From assembly GCA_004011035.1 (NCBI GenBank), contig CP025734.1:890001-954000 (forward strand): 64,000 bases of DNA. Direction: 5' to 3'. The position numbers were made by a program, and so were the translations under genes. Each line of letters begins with the position of its first letter. The first letter of the stretch is position 1. Positions 18,127-26,964 of this stretch are shown here, piece by piece. The notes beneath the pieces are model-generated. The model did not search any database. It was not told the origin of the DNA and was given only the letters and a program-made list of their open reading frames with translations. Source of the DNA: Bdellovibrio sp. qaytius. GTDB lineage: Bacteria; Bdellovibrionota; Bdellovibrionia; Bdellovibrionales; Bdellovibrionaceae.

Positions 18127-18134
18127 TAGTCTAG
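18127..18134. promoter_or_regulatory. TAGTCTAG element upstream of the cNMP-binding gene
   Basis: TAGTCTAGG in the gap after the SLT-like gene, about 90 bp before the next start. It matches the copy at 33356-33364 exactly over nine bases. Function unknown. Confidence 0.3.
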
Positions 18135-18224
18135 GTTGGCTTACTCTGAGACGTATTCATGTCGCAGTTGAGCCAACTTAAAATTTGTTTTAATTTTCTT
18201 AACAATATGACCGAAAAATAACTC

Positions 18225-18983
18225 ATGGTCGAATCAGCATTAGAAGATAAAAGAATATTTCTCGTCGTCACTGAAGATAAAGCAAAGATGCAATCTATTG
18301 CCACGACGATTCACGCGCATATTAATAAGGCGACTATTTTTGAAGCTCATGATGTTCATGAAGCTTCATTTAAGTTTCGCAATATGGTGCCGCATGTGAT
18401 TATTCTTGATCTTGAAGTGGCCAAATTTTCATCCGCACAGTTAATCACTGATCTTATGCAAGGTGAAAACAATCAGTTCTCGGTGATCTTTACAGCTGAA
18501 CTTCCTGATAACGAATTATTTATCGATCAAGTGGTCAGTGGCCAAGTTCAATTTTTAACTAACTATAAAGATGAAATCTGGTTTAACCAGTGTTTAACGA
18601 AGGCCTTAAATCGTATTGGCCAAGAAAAGAAATCAGAATTTATTCTACATTTTTTAACTCCGAATGAACTTTTATTTAAAGAGGGTGTGCCAGGTGAAAG
18701 TGCTTATTTAGTTAAGCGCGGTGAACTCTTAGCATCTAAGCGTAAAAACGGAGTATGTATCGATTTGGGAAAAATCAAAGCTGGTGAGTTCGTTGGTGAA
18801 ATGGCGCACATCAATCAAGAACCAAGATCGGCAACGGTCACGGCGGTGACTGACTGTGAATTGATCGAAATTCCTTTTGGCAGCTTAGATCCGATTCTGT
18901 TTTCAAAGCCTTCATGGTCTAAGGCGTTGTTTGTGACTTTGTCAAAGCGTCTTAAGATTACCAATGAAAAGTTAAGTGCCTAA
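18225..18983 (+). CDS. receiver-like plus cyclic-nucleotide-binding domain protein
   Basis: 252 aa. The N-terminal 120 residues fold like a response-regulator receiver: FLVVTEDK at the end of strand 1 and HVIILDLE with the candidate phospho-Asp. The conserved Lys loop is unclear, so it may be a pseudo-receiver. The C-terminal 110 residues form a cNMP-binding domain (PGESAYLVKRGELLA, GEFVGEMAHINQEPRSATVTA, the phosphate-binding cassette). There is no DNA-binding helix-turn-helix, so it probably signals by protein contacts rather than as a Crp-type regulator. The bound nucleotide is unknown. Confidence 0.8.
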   Translation: MVESALEDKRIFLVVTEDKAKMQSIATTIHAHINKATIFEAHDVHEASFKFRNMVPHVIILDLEVAKFSSAQLITDLMQGENNQFSVIFTAELPDNELFIDQVVSGQVQFLTNYKDEIWFNQCLTKALNRIGQEKKSEFILHFLTPNELLFKEGVPGESAYLVKRGELLASKRKNGVCIDLGKIKAGEFVGEMAHINQEPRSATVTAVTDCELIEIPFGSLDPILFSKPSWSKALFVTLSKRLKITNEKLSA

Positions 18984-19013
18984 ATTATAAAAGCTATGTT
19001 AAACTATTCTTAT

Positions 19014-19316
19014 ATGAAAAAATGCTTATTAAGCCTTTTAACAATTATTGCAATTTCATTACTTGCGTTAGTCACGCAAGCTGCACAATGTACGCTTGTG
19101 GGTGGAACTGATTTTTCACTTTGCAATGCCATCAGCAAAGATAACTGTGGCTTAGCCGCTAAGGGCGATTTTATGAAATGCAAAGCGGTGACTGCAAAAA
19201 ATTGTGGTTTAGCCGGTAAAGAATATTTTTTAACTTGTAAGGCCATACTTGATAATAACTGCGGTTTAGTTAAAGACGGTGCCTTCAATCTTTGTTTAGC
19301 CGTCACAAAAAAATAA
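19014..19316 (+). CDS. small secreted protein with four 19-residue Cys repeats
   Basis: 100-aa precursor; a signal peptide (MKKCLLSLLTIIAISLLALV) ends near TQAA. The mature part is four consecutive 19-residue units of the form C-x-L-x(6)-F-x-x-C-x-A-x(4)-N, for example CGLAAKGDFMKCKAVTAKN. Each unit has two Cys eleven positions apart, so paired disulfides or metal binding are plausible. I do not recognise a family. The ATG at 19014 is preferred over 18996 because it begins the signal peptide. Its stop overlaps the start of the pseudouridine synthase (TAATG). Confidence 0.75.
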   Translation: MKKCLLSLLTIIAISLLALVTQAAQCTLVGGTDFSLCNAISKDNCGLAAKGDFMKCKAVTAKNCGLAGKEYFLTCKAILDNNCGLVKDGAFNLCLAVTKK

Positions 19317-20032
19317 TGAAAAAGGTTCCCAGCAAGTATCAGCCAAAAGGTTTTCGCATTCTTCACGAAGATCGCGATGTCATCGTGGGCAACAAAGCAG
19401 CGGGTCTATTATCAGTCGGTGCCTTATGGGAAAAAGAAAATACAGTTCACAATTTATTAAATGAATATATTCGTAAAGGCAATTCCAGATCACGGGCTTG
19501 CGTTTATGTGGTTCACAGATTAGATCAGGCTACGACAGGGGCGTTGATTTTCGCCAAGACTGAAGAAATTCAAGCGTACTTAAAAGATAATTGGAAATCG
19601 ACGGTCAAAACTTATTTCGCCATCGTGCACGGAAAGCTTGCGAAAAAAACTGATACCATTGAAAGTTATCTTTCTGAAGATGAAGATTATCACGTGCATT
19701 CAAGTCAAGATGCCACCTCTGGAAAATTAGCACAGACTCAGTATGAAGTTATTCATGAAACCAGTGAATTTAGTTTATTAAAAATTAATTTACTGACGGG
19801 TAAGAAAAATCAAATTCGTGTTCACATGGCAGAATTAGGTCATCCGATTGTTGGTGATGCTAAGTATGGAAAGCCGAATACGAAGTTTAAAAATATGGCG
19901 CTGCATTCAGCCGCCTTAGAATTTACACATCCCTTTAATAAAAAAAGAATTCGCGTTAAAGCCAGTGTTCCTGCACACTTTCATGATCTCATGGCTTTTG
20001 ATTATAATAGCGTAATCGAAGATCTCACTTAG
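19316..20032 (+). CDS. RluA-family RNA pseudouridine synthase
   Basis: 238 aa. It contains the RluA catalytic block VHRLDQATTGALIFAKT with the conserved Asp, followed by the C-terminal KKNQIRVHMAELGHPIVGDAKYG signature. There is no S4 domain. It isomerises uridine to pseudouridine in rRNA or tRNA; the target cannot be read from sequence. The start at 19316 overlaps the previous stop in TAATG, implying coupling with the secreted Cys-repeat protein, although no functional link is evident. Confidence 0.92.
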   Translation: MKKVPSKYQPKGFRILHEDRDVIVGNKAAGLLSVGALWEKENTVHNLLNEYIRKGNSRSRACVYVVHRLDQATTGALIFAKTEEIQAYLKDNWKSTVKTYFAIVHGKLAKKTDTIESYLSEDEDYHVHSSQDATSGKLAQTQYEVIHETSEFSLLKINLLTGKKNQIRVHMAELGHPIVGDAKYGKPNTKFKNMALHSAALEFTHPFNKKRIRVKASVPAHFHDLMAFDYNSVIEDLT

Positions 20033-20163
20033 TTTTCAATTTTAATGGATTTGTACAGACTTCAGACCAGGTAAGATTACATTAATTTAGTGTTTTAATT
20101 TGAGATTTTTCAAATGGCAATAAAGACCTCTTGTCAGAGCTAAAATCTACCGAAATGTAAAGG

Positions 20164-23100
20164 GTGGAACGTCTAACTAATTGCCGCTTTTTAATACTTT
20201 TTTTTGCGCTCTATTTTTCAATAGCTGCATCGGCGTCGCCAACAGGAACCACATATCAAGCGCGCATCGTTAAACCAGATAGAACAGGTTTAGAAGCACC
20301 TAGTGTTAATTTTAAATTTACAGTTTTAGATCATGCAGGTTCTTGTATTTTATATTCTGAAACTTATTCGGCCATTAACATGGCGAACAGTTCAGGAATT
20401 ATTTCATTTACACTTGGTACAGGTGTAAAAACTTATCCTGCAAGTTCAACAACATTCGCACAAATTTTTAATAATGCTTCAGCACCACTTTCATGTCAGG
20501 GATTAGGAACAACTTATACTCCGCAATCGACTGATAGCCGAAAAGTTGTGATGCAGTTTAACGACACGAGTGGTTGGCAAACATTGCCAGCGATGGCGAT
20601 CAATGCGGTTCCATATTCAATTTATGCTGGTGATTCACTTCGCTTAGGCGGAGTAAGTGCAACTAGTTACGTTCGTTACTCAACGATTCCAACTTGTACA
20701 GCTTCACAAGCCATGAGTTACGATGGCGCAAGTTTTTCTTGTGTGACCTTAGCTAGCGGTGGCGCATCAGGCACGATCACTTCAAGTGATGTAACAACAG
20801 CTCTTGGATACACTCCAGCAAATACATCTTCTGTAGCTACATCATATACAGCATTAACTAATTCACTATCAACAGTGGGAACTTCATTTTCAACTGTGAC
20901 TTCAACTTTAAATTCTTTAGGCAGTTCAGTAACGGCAGTCACAACATCGGTGGCTTCGTTATCAGCTTCGATGGCTGCAATGATTTCATCGCAATGGGCA
21001 ACTTCAGGTACGACAATTAATTATGTAGCAGGTCGTGTTGGTCTTGGCACAACTAATCCTGCAGCTACACTAGATGTATCTGGTGGTGTTCGCATCGGTG
21101 TTGTAAATTCAAGTTGTGCATCTGCTTTAGCTGGTACTTTAAGATACAATGCAGGCTTAGTTGAATACTGTGATGGTTCAAGCTGGTCTGCGTTTGGAGT
21201 TTCAGGAGCAGGAATTTTAGCTCTTAATGGTTTAACTTCTGGGTCGCAAACAATTGCGTTTGGTTCTAATGGAACATCGCCAAATGTTTCGTCAACAGGA
21301 ACAGTTCATACTTTTAATTTTCCGTTTGCTGCATCAAGTGCTGTAACTGGTGGTTTGTTATCAAATGCTGATTACGTGGCTTTTGTAAATCAGGGTACAA
21401 GTATTACGACATTAAGTTCGAATATTTCTGCAGTTTCGGCAACAGTAGCAGCGGTGTCTGCATCAGTTTCAAGTTTAGCTAATTCAACAGCGGTATCATT
21501 TGCTGCGATGACAGCTTCTATTATTTCGTCTATTAATGGATCAGCTTCATCTACGCAAACTTTCGCGAATAACCTTACAGGTTCACAACCCACTTACGTA
21601 ACAGCAAATGGTGTTCATACATTAAATATTCCGTATGCATCTGCTGCAGCGACTGTGACTGCGGGGTTAATTTCAAACGCTGATTATTTAAGTTTCACAG
21701 GTAAAATCACTTCGAGTGCTGTGTCAATTGCGCAGGCGTTAGGTTATATTCCTGCAAATGCAGTGAGTGTTACAACTTTAAGTTCAACTTTAGCAACAGT
21801 TTCAAGCGCGGTGACAACAGCGCAAACTGACATAGCAGCTGTTTCATCTACAGTGAATTCGATATCTTCAACAGTAGTGACAAAAATCACTTCAAGTGCA
21901 GCTTCAATAGCTGCAGTGTTAGGTTATGTGCCTGCGGCGAGTGGTGGAGTTTCATCGCAATGGAATACTTCGGGTACAACAATTAATTACACGAATGGCA
22001 ATGTTGGAGTAGGCACAACTAATCCAACTTATAAATTAGCCGTTTCTGGATCTGCGAATATTAACGGAGCCGTTGTTTTAGGTAACACGCCTCCAGTGGC
22101 AGGAACTTTTGATTTTGGTCCTCTTCTTGGAACTAGTCTTTATAAGGCCACCCTGCTGTTACAAGATACAATTACGGATTTTTCTAATGACAATACAGCC
22201 GGCCAAATTTCTTCTGTTAAATTTAATGCTTCGGCAGCTAACACAAGTTTAGCTGCGGGAAGCATTCGTTACACTCAAAATGTAGCTTCAAGCCCAGCTG
22301 ACTATAACGGTGGAATTTATGGTTCTTACGAGATCGTAGAAAATAATGGTTCAGGCACAGTTGGTGCTTTGGCTGCTGTTTCGCCTTTAGTTATGCAAAA
22401 CGGGCCAGGCATGACGATGAACGCCTATGGAGTAAACTCTCGCGTTTATAATTATCAAGGGACTATCGTTAATTCTTTTGGTGGAGTTTTTGCTTCTGGA
22501 AATATTGGTGGAACAATAAATAATAATTACGGTATTATGATTGATTTAGCAGGTGGTGCTGTAGATAATAATTATGGATTATTTATTACTGACCAATCAG
22601 GAAAAGTAGCGTCACAAACATACAATATGTATTCTGCGGGTTCTACTTCTAAGAATATATTTATGGGAAGTATCGGTCTTGGTGTAAGTAACACTACAGC
22701 CAAACTTCATATTGCTGCGGGTACAAATTCAACCGCTCCAATAAAATTTACATCGGGTACATTATTAACTTCTCCGCAATCTGGAACAATTGAATATGAT
22801 GGGTTTTATTATTACATTACCGATGGAACAAATACCCGTCGTTCAATCGCGACGGTTGCTAGCCCTGGAACTTTTGATAACGCTTCAACAATCACTTCAA
22901 CTGGAAACATTTCATTAGTTCCAACTGGTTCAGTGATTGTATCTTCAACCACAGCTTCAACAAGTTCAACAACTGGAGCTTTAGTTGTAAAAGGTGGCGT
23001 AGGTATTACTGGAAATTTATATTCAAGTGGTACAATTATCACCTCATCAAATATTCAAGGTTCAACCTTTAATGCAACGAGTGATATTTACGTAGGTAAT

Positions 23101-25932
23101 CGCCTAGGTATTGGAACAACTTCACCGTCATATCCGTTAGATATTCAAAGTAGTAGTTCATTTCAGCAAAGAATTTTACACGCTTCGAATAATGCGAACG
23201 ACGACGCAGCCATTATGTTAGTTCGTCAACGTGGTACTGTAAGTGCAGCTTCAGCAGTTTTAAATAACGATTCTATCGGTGGTCTTTATTTTAGAGCCCA
23301 TGACGGAACAGATGCAAATACGACAAATGCGCACATCGAAGTTTCTGCAGCCCAAAATCAAACTCCTGGTGCAAAAGGTAATGTTATGACATTTGCGACT
23401 ACGCAAGCAAGTCAAACAGCGCGCCAAGAAATTATGCGCATTCATTCAAATGGATTTGTCGGAATCGGCAGTACGGCGCCAACGGCGTTATTAACGGTTG
23501 GTCCAAGTGGAGCCTATGCAACAAATTATAATATCTACGCTGCAAGTTACAACAATGCTGCAGGACAAGGTCAGTATGTGGGTAACTGGGCGGGCAATGA
23601 TTGGTGGGGGTTAGGTCCCGCAACATCAGCGGCAGATAATACTCTTCGTCTAGGACGTGTTTCTGATAGAACGGGTACATGGGCTGTAACACAAAACACT
23701 AATCTCGTGTTGGGCGGAAGTTTTACGATTGGTGCAACTTCAGGAACAGAAAAATTAAACGTTACGGGTAATTTAAAATTCGGCAGTGAATATAACCAAA
23801 TTATGTTTCCAGATCCGGGCGGCGCTAATGCAGGAATGTACGGCGGTATTTCGGGTGATGATCTTGGATATAAACGTTTAAATTTATATCATAAACATTC
23901 AATCGCGTTTGCAACTGATACAGCAACGCCCAGTTATTTAAATACAAGAATGTACATCAACGCCTCTGGTGCGGTGGGTGTGGGTACAGTGACTCCACAA
24001 ACTTTATTAGATGTCTCTGGTGCAATTCGTATCAGTGATGATCAATCAACTTGTACATCAGCTAACAATGGATCAATGCGCTATGTGAGTTCGACAGCCC
24101 TATTTCAAACTTGTAACGGAACCGATTGGGGTACTCTCACAACCGGAGATGCTATTCCGGCTTCATCAACTTTATTAATGGGAAGTTGTCCTGCAGGCTG
24201 GACTGATCTAGGATCTGCACAAGCTTCAGGGCCAGCTGCTGTATTTTGTAATACTGGCGTTGCTTGTAGAATGTGTCGTACGGCTGTTGCAACATTGCTT
24301 CCTGCTGCCACAGAAATTCTTCTGGAGTCTTGTCCAACTGGCTGGTCAAATATGGGTAAAATCCCAAGCGGGGTTGGCCAAGCTGCTTACATGGCAGGTA
24401 GCACTCAAGTGAATTTTACTTCGTGCCAGACTCCGAATGTTTCAGGTTCGACATTGCCTCAAGGCGCTCGATATCTGGCACCAGCATGTCCTGCCTCTCA
24501 CAATTTAGTGACAGTAGCTCTTGGCTCTACCCCATCGGCTGCATCTTGTGCTGGTGTAGCTTGTAATGTTTGTGAAGTTCCTGGTGGTGATGCAACTTAT
24601 CGTAGAGTATTCATGGGCGGCACTGTGACTTCTGCGACGGCGGCTGGTGCTGACATGTCATTTGTTGGTGGTAGCGGTGGTTCAACTTCTGGCGACGGCG
24701 GCGGTATCACAATTACAGGTGGATCTTCATCGAGTGGAACAGCTGGTGGAGTTACAATTACAGGGGGATCTGCTTCGGGAACTGGTGGAACAGTCTATCT
24801 TCAACCAGGTAGAAATACGACGACCAGTTACTATTCTCCTATAGCCATGGCTTACAGCGGTGGTTATGTGGGTATTGGTACTTTATTTCCGCAAACAAAA
24901 TTTGAAATCAAAGGCACAACGAATTTAAGCGGCGCTACAATTACAAATTCTTCAGTCTTAGCAAGTGGTGGTCTTAGAATCACGAATGATAATAATCCAA
25001 CGGCTGAAGGTATCACCTTCGGTGGAGCAACAGCCCCAGGAGCTGCGCTTGTATTTAGACGTTTAAATCAAGAATCAGCGATCGACTTTTACACGAATGA
25101 TGGAGTTAGTGCGACTTCAGGTGCGATGACACGAGTCGTTTCAATTAATAAAAGTGGTTACTTAGGTGTCGGTGTCTCAGAACCTGTGAACCCGATTCAT
25201 GCCTTTGCTTCTGGTACAACAGCAATTGGTGTTGCGACACTTGAAGTGTCAGGTACAAACGGTAGACCCGTCATGTTTTTTAAAGCTGAAAACACTCTTC
25301 AAGGCTATGTGGGTAACGGTATAACAGGACTATCTAATTTAATACTGATGAACTATGTATCAGGGCCTACACAAATCGGAACTAATTCAATTATTCGAAT
25401 GACAGTGACATCAGCCGGAGCAGTAGGTATCGGAACGCAGTCTCCAGCGGCGGCTCTTGATGTTGTCGGTGATATTCGCGGAACGGGCACTGTAGCCACT
25501 TGGTCAGATCAACGCGCGAAGAAAAATATTGAAGTGATTCCTGAATCATTAAATAAAATTTTAAAATTACGTGGTGTTAATTTCGATTGGCGCACTGAAG
25601 AATTTCCAGATAAGAAATTTAAAACAACACGCGATATGGGTGTGATCGCTCAAGAAGTTGAAAAAGTATTTCCAGAAGCTGTGAAAACATCGCCCGATAG
25701 CTATAAGTCAGTGGCTTACTCTTTATTAGTCGCTCCATTAATTGAAGCAGTGAAAGAGCTTTATTATAAAATCACAGGCATCGAACGCAAAGTTGATCGT
25801 GCCGTGGCCAGTATCGAAGAGAAAAAAGCAGATAAATCTGAAGTTGACGCCTTAAAAGCTGAAAACGCAGAGCTGAAATCTCGTTTAGATCGTCTTGAAA
25901 AAATGATGCTTGAAAGTCAAAAAGCGAAGTAA
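20164..25932 (+). CDS. giant exported fibre protein with C-terminal S74 chaperone domain
   Basis: 1922 aa. A GTG start gives a signal peptide ending AASA. The long middle contains about nine repeats of the type G-x-V-G-I-G-T-x-x-P followed by a Leu-x-Val strand (near residues 290, 612, 835, 979, 1098, 1269, 1567, 1664, 1753) and three phage-tail-fibre-like LGYxPAN units. A Cys-rich triplicated segment lies at about 1336-1477. The C-terminus has WSDQRAKKNIEVI (about residue 1780), the start of an Intramolecular chaperone/peptidase S74 domain that trimerises the fibre and cleaves itself off, then a coiled coil. It is probably a surface adhesin or fibre. The AAAGG before GTG is very close, so the start is uncertain. 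Confidence 0.88.
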   Translation: MERLTNCRFLILFFALYFSIAASASPTGTTYQARIVKPDRTGLEAPSVNFKFTVLDHAGSCILYSETYSAINMANSSGIISFTLGTGVKTYPASSTTFAQIFNNASAPLSCQGLGTTYTPQSTDSRKVVMQFNDTSGWQTLPAMAINAVPYSIYAGDSLRLGGVSATSYVRYSTIPTCTASQAMSYDGASFSCVTLASGGASGTITSSDVTTALGYTPANTSSVATSYTALTNSLSTVGTSFSTVTSTLNSLGSSVTAVTTSVASLSASMAAMISSQWATSGTTINYVAGRVGLGTTNPAATLDVSGGVRIGVVNSSCASALAGTLRYNAGLVEYCDGSSWSAFGVSGAGILALNGLTSGSQTIAFGSNGTSPNVSSTGTVHTFNFPFAASSAVTGGLLSNADYVAFVNQGTSITTLSSNISAVSATVAAVSASVSSLANSTAVSFAAMTASIISSINGSASSTQTFANNLTGSQPTYVTANGVHTLNIPYASAAATVTAGLISNADYLSFTGKITSSAVSIAQALGYIPANAVSVTTLSSTLATVSSAVTTAQTDIAAVSSTVNSISSTVVTKITSSAASIAAVLGYVPAASGGVSSQWNTSGTTINYTNGNVGVGTTNPTYKLAVSGSANINGAVVLGNTPPVAGTFDFGPLLGTSLYKATLLLQDTITDFSNDNTAGQISSVKFNASAANTSLAAGSIRYTQNVASSPADYNGGIYGSYEIVENNGSGTVGALAAVSPLVMQNGPGMTMNAYGVNSRVYNYQGTIVNSFGGVFASGNIGGTINNNYGIMIDLAGGAVDNNYGLFITDQSGKVASQTYNMYSAGSTSKNIFMGSIGLGVSNTTAKLHIAAGTNSTAPIKFTSGTLLTSPQSGTIEYDGFYYYITDGTNTRRSIATVASPGTFDNASTITSTGNISLVPTGSVIVSSTTASTSSTTGALVVKGGVGITGNLYSSGTIITSSNIQGSTFNATSDIYVGNRLGIGTTSPSYPLDIQSSSSFQQRILHASNNANDDAAIMLVRQRGTVSAASAVLNNDSIGGLYFRAHDGTDANTTNAHIEVSAAQNQTPGAKGNVMTFATTQASQTARQEIMRIHSNGFVGIGSTAPTALLTVGPSGAYATNYNIYAASYNNAAGQGQYVGNWAGNDWWGLGPATSAADNTLRLGRVSDRTGTWAVTQNTNLVLGGSFTIGATSGTEKLNVTGNLKFGSEYNQIMFPDPGGANAGMYGGISGDDLGYKRLNLYHKHSIAFATDTATPSYLNTRMYINASGAVGVGTVTPQTLLDVSGAIRISDDQSTCTSANNGSMRYVSSTALFQTCNGTDWGTLTTGDAIPASSTLLMGSCPAGWTDLGSAQASGPAAVFCNTGVACRMCRTAVATLLPAATEILLESCPTGWSNMGKIPSGVGQAAYMAGSTQVNFTSCQTPNVSGSTLPQGARYLAPACPASHNLVTVALGSTPSAASCAGVACNVCEVPGGDATYRRVFMGGTVTSATAAGADMSFVGGSGGSTSGDGGGITITGGSSSSGTAGGVTITGGSASGTGGTVYLQPGRNTTTSYYSPIAMAYSGGYVGIGTLFPQTKFEIKGTTNLSGATITNSSVLASGGLRITNDNNPTAEGITFGGATAPGAALVFRRLNQESAIDFYTNDGVSATSGAMTRVVSINKSGYLGVGVSEPVNPIHAFASGTTAIGVATLEVSGTNGRPVMFFKAENTLQGYVGNGITGLSNLILMNYVSGPTQIGTNSIIRMTVTSAGAVGIGTQSPAAALDVVGDIRGTGTVATWSDQRAKKNIEVIPESLNKILKLRGVNFDWRTEEFPDKKFKTTRDMGVIAQEVEKVFPEAVKTSPDSYKSVAYSLLVAPLIEAVKELYYKITGIERKVDRAVASIEEKKADKSEVDALKAENAELKSRLDRLEKMMLESQKAK

Positions 25933-25941
25933 TTTCTTAAA

Positions 25942-25976
25942 ACAAACCCTGCAAACTGGGTTGCCGCAGGGTTTGT
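25942..25976. terminator. hairpin between fibre gene and convergent small ORF
   Basis: An 11-bp stem ACAAACCCTGC / GCAGGGTTTGT with a 13-nt loop. A T-rich stretch follows only on the minus strand (TTTTAAG), so it is better as a terminator for the minus-strand small genes, though it may stop both. Confidence 0.6.
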
Positions 25977-26004
25977 ACTGTGATGTTTGGACGCAAGCTC
26001 TAGA

Positions 26005-26196
26005 TTAGCTATGGCGATGTGCACTTGAATGCTGTGATTTGTGTTTTATCTTCACAGCATTTTCAGCTTCACTGCTTTGTTTATTCGCGGTAGCCCATGC
26101 ATTTCTTGAGTTTTCTTTTTCAGTACGTCCTTGATGATGTTCAGTATCTTCAAATTTTTCAGGGGCCTGTTCGTCTACTTTTTTTTGCTTTTTCAT
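26005..26196 (-). CDS. small hydrophilic protein with AWATANK motif
   Basis: 63 aa, strongly charged, with no hydrophobic segment. It contains SRNAWATANKQ (about residues 30-40) and a His/Ser/Lys-rich tail ending SSAHRHS. GAGGAGG is well placed before the ATG, which supports a real gene. The AWATANK core is shared with the next upstream 51-aa protein (AWATVNK), so the two may be diverged paralogues. Probably a disordered, stress-type protein; function unknown. Confidence 0.65.
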   Translation of the reverse strand: MKKQKKVDEQAPEKFEDTEHHQGRTEKENSRNAWATANKQSSEAENAVKIKHKSQHSSAHRHS

Positions 26197-26211
26197 AGTA
26201 TCCTCCTCAAA

Positions 26212-26367
26212 TTATTTCCCGGCTCCACCGGTTTTTTTATTTACTGTGGCCCAAGCAATACGCTCGCTGGCCTCTGTAGAACGACCGCTCTTTTTTTCGC
26301 TGTCTTCAATATGTGAAGCCATTCTTTTTTGTTTATCTGTGTATTTTGCTTTACTTCCTTTTGCCAT
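26212..26367 (-). CDS. small hydrophilic KYTDKQKR/AWATVNK protein ('plasmid stabilization'-type annotation)
   Basis: 51 aa starting MAKGSKAKYTDKQKR and containing ERIAWATVNKKTGGAGK. This layout matches small basic proteins often annotated, without good evidence, as plasmid stabilization proteins in proteobacteria. Their real role is unknown and they are frequently near stress genes. The start at 26367 follows GGAGGG; the open frame extends further but without a ribosome site. Its stop is 15 bp before the start of the neighbouring 63-aa gene, so both are probably in one transcript. Confidence 0.75.
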   Translation of the reverse strand: MAKGSKAKYTDKQKRMASHIEDSEKKSGRSTEASERIAWATVNKKTGGAGK

Positions 26368-26553
26368 TAGACCCTCCACCAGTGATGACTTAGTCAAAAA
26401 TAATAATAAAACTTTATTTTGCAAATCTAAGACCTAAACAAGTGATGCGTGGCATTTTAGTGCGCGACTGTAGCGAAATAGGTTTAGTAAAAGTTTTTTG
26501 GAACAAATATTGAACAAATATTTTTAACCAATCTCAAACAAAAAGGAGATGTT
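26368..26553. promoter_or_regulatory. divergent promoter region with an 11-bp tandem repeat
   Basis: Between divergent small genes. Two adjacent copies of GAACAAATATT occupy 26501-26511 and 26512-26522. GGAAC (26500) also precedes the 269-aa disordered protein gene (about 26920), which could be an ECF-type -35. CTAAGACC at 26427-26434 is another copy of a motif seen elsewhere. Confidence 0.3.
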
Positions 26554-26745
26554 ATGAAAAACAATCAACCTAATGCTCCGCTATCAAAAAAAGTCGGAGA
26601 TAAAATTGAAGATGTTGGACACAAAATTTCTAATGCCGGAGCTGAAAAAATCGGAGCTTTTGTCTCTAGAATGGGTGATAAACTTGAACATTCAAGCGAT
26701 CCTAAACCAGAGTCAGATGTTGAAGCTTCGAAAAAAAACAAATGA
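26554..26745 (+). CDS. small amphipathic LEA-like protein
   Basis: 63 aa. The centre is a periodic Lys/Gly/Asp/Ile helix pattern (KKVGDKIEDVGHKISNAG, then KIGAFVSRMGDKLEHSSD) resembling LEA-like or phasin-like amphipathic helices; the tail is charged. There is no signal peptide. AAGGAG is well placed before the ATG and a strong terminator follows, so it is a monocistronic gene. It could protect proteins or membranes during stress, which is inference from composition only. Confidence 0.65.
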   Translation: MKNNQPNAPLSKKVGDKIEDVGHKISNAGAEKIGAFVSRMGDKLEHSSDPKPESDVEASKKNK

Positions 26746-26770
26746 AATAAGAATTAGTTAAGTCTAATTT

Positions 26771-26807
26771 AAAAAAGCTGACGTTACATAGGACGTCAGC
26801 TTTTTTT
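26771..26807 (+). terminator. rho-independent terminator
   Basis: A 14-bp stem AAAAAAGCTGACGT / ACGTCAGCTTTTTT, 8-nt loop, T-run on both strands, just after the LEA-like gene. Confidence 0.9.
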
Positions 26808-26964
26808 GTACCAAAATTGTCTTGGTATGGGTCAGAAATCATAGTCGGTTTTTGGACAAATAAAACTGGTCTTAGTGTTGCAAGATTCAGATATTCATAA
26901 ATGATTCATTAAGTTATTTCGGAACATAACTTAAATATAAAAATACGAATTGAAGGAGTATTAA

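Noticed and set aside
21000-25500. Repeats in the fibre gene as a CRISPR or DNA-repeat array
   Set aside because: They are irregularly spaced protein-level repeats within one long reading frame, with no uniform spacers.
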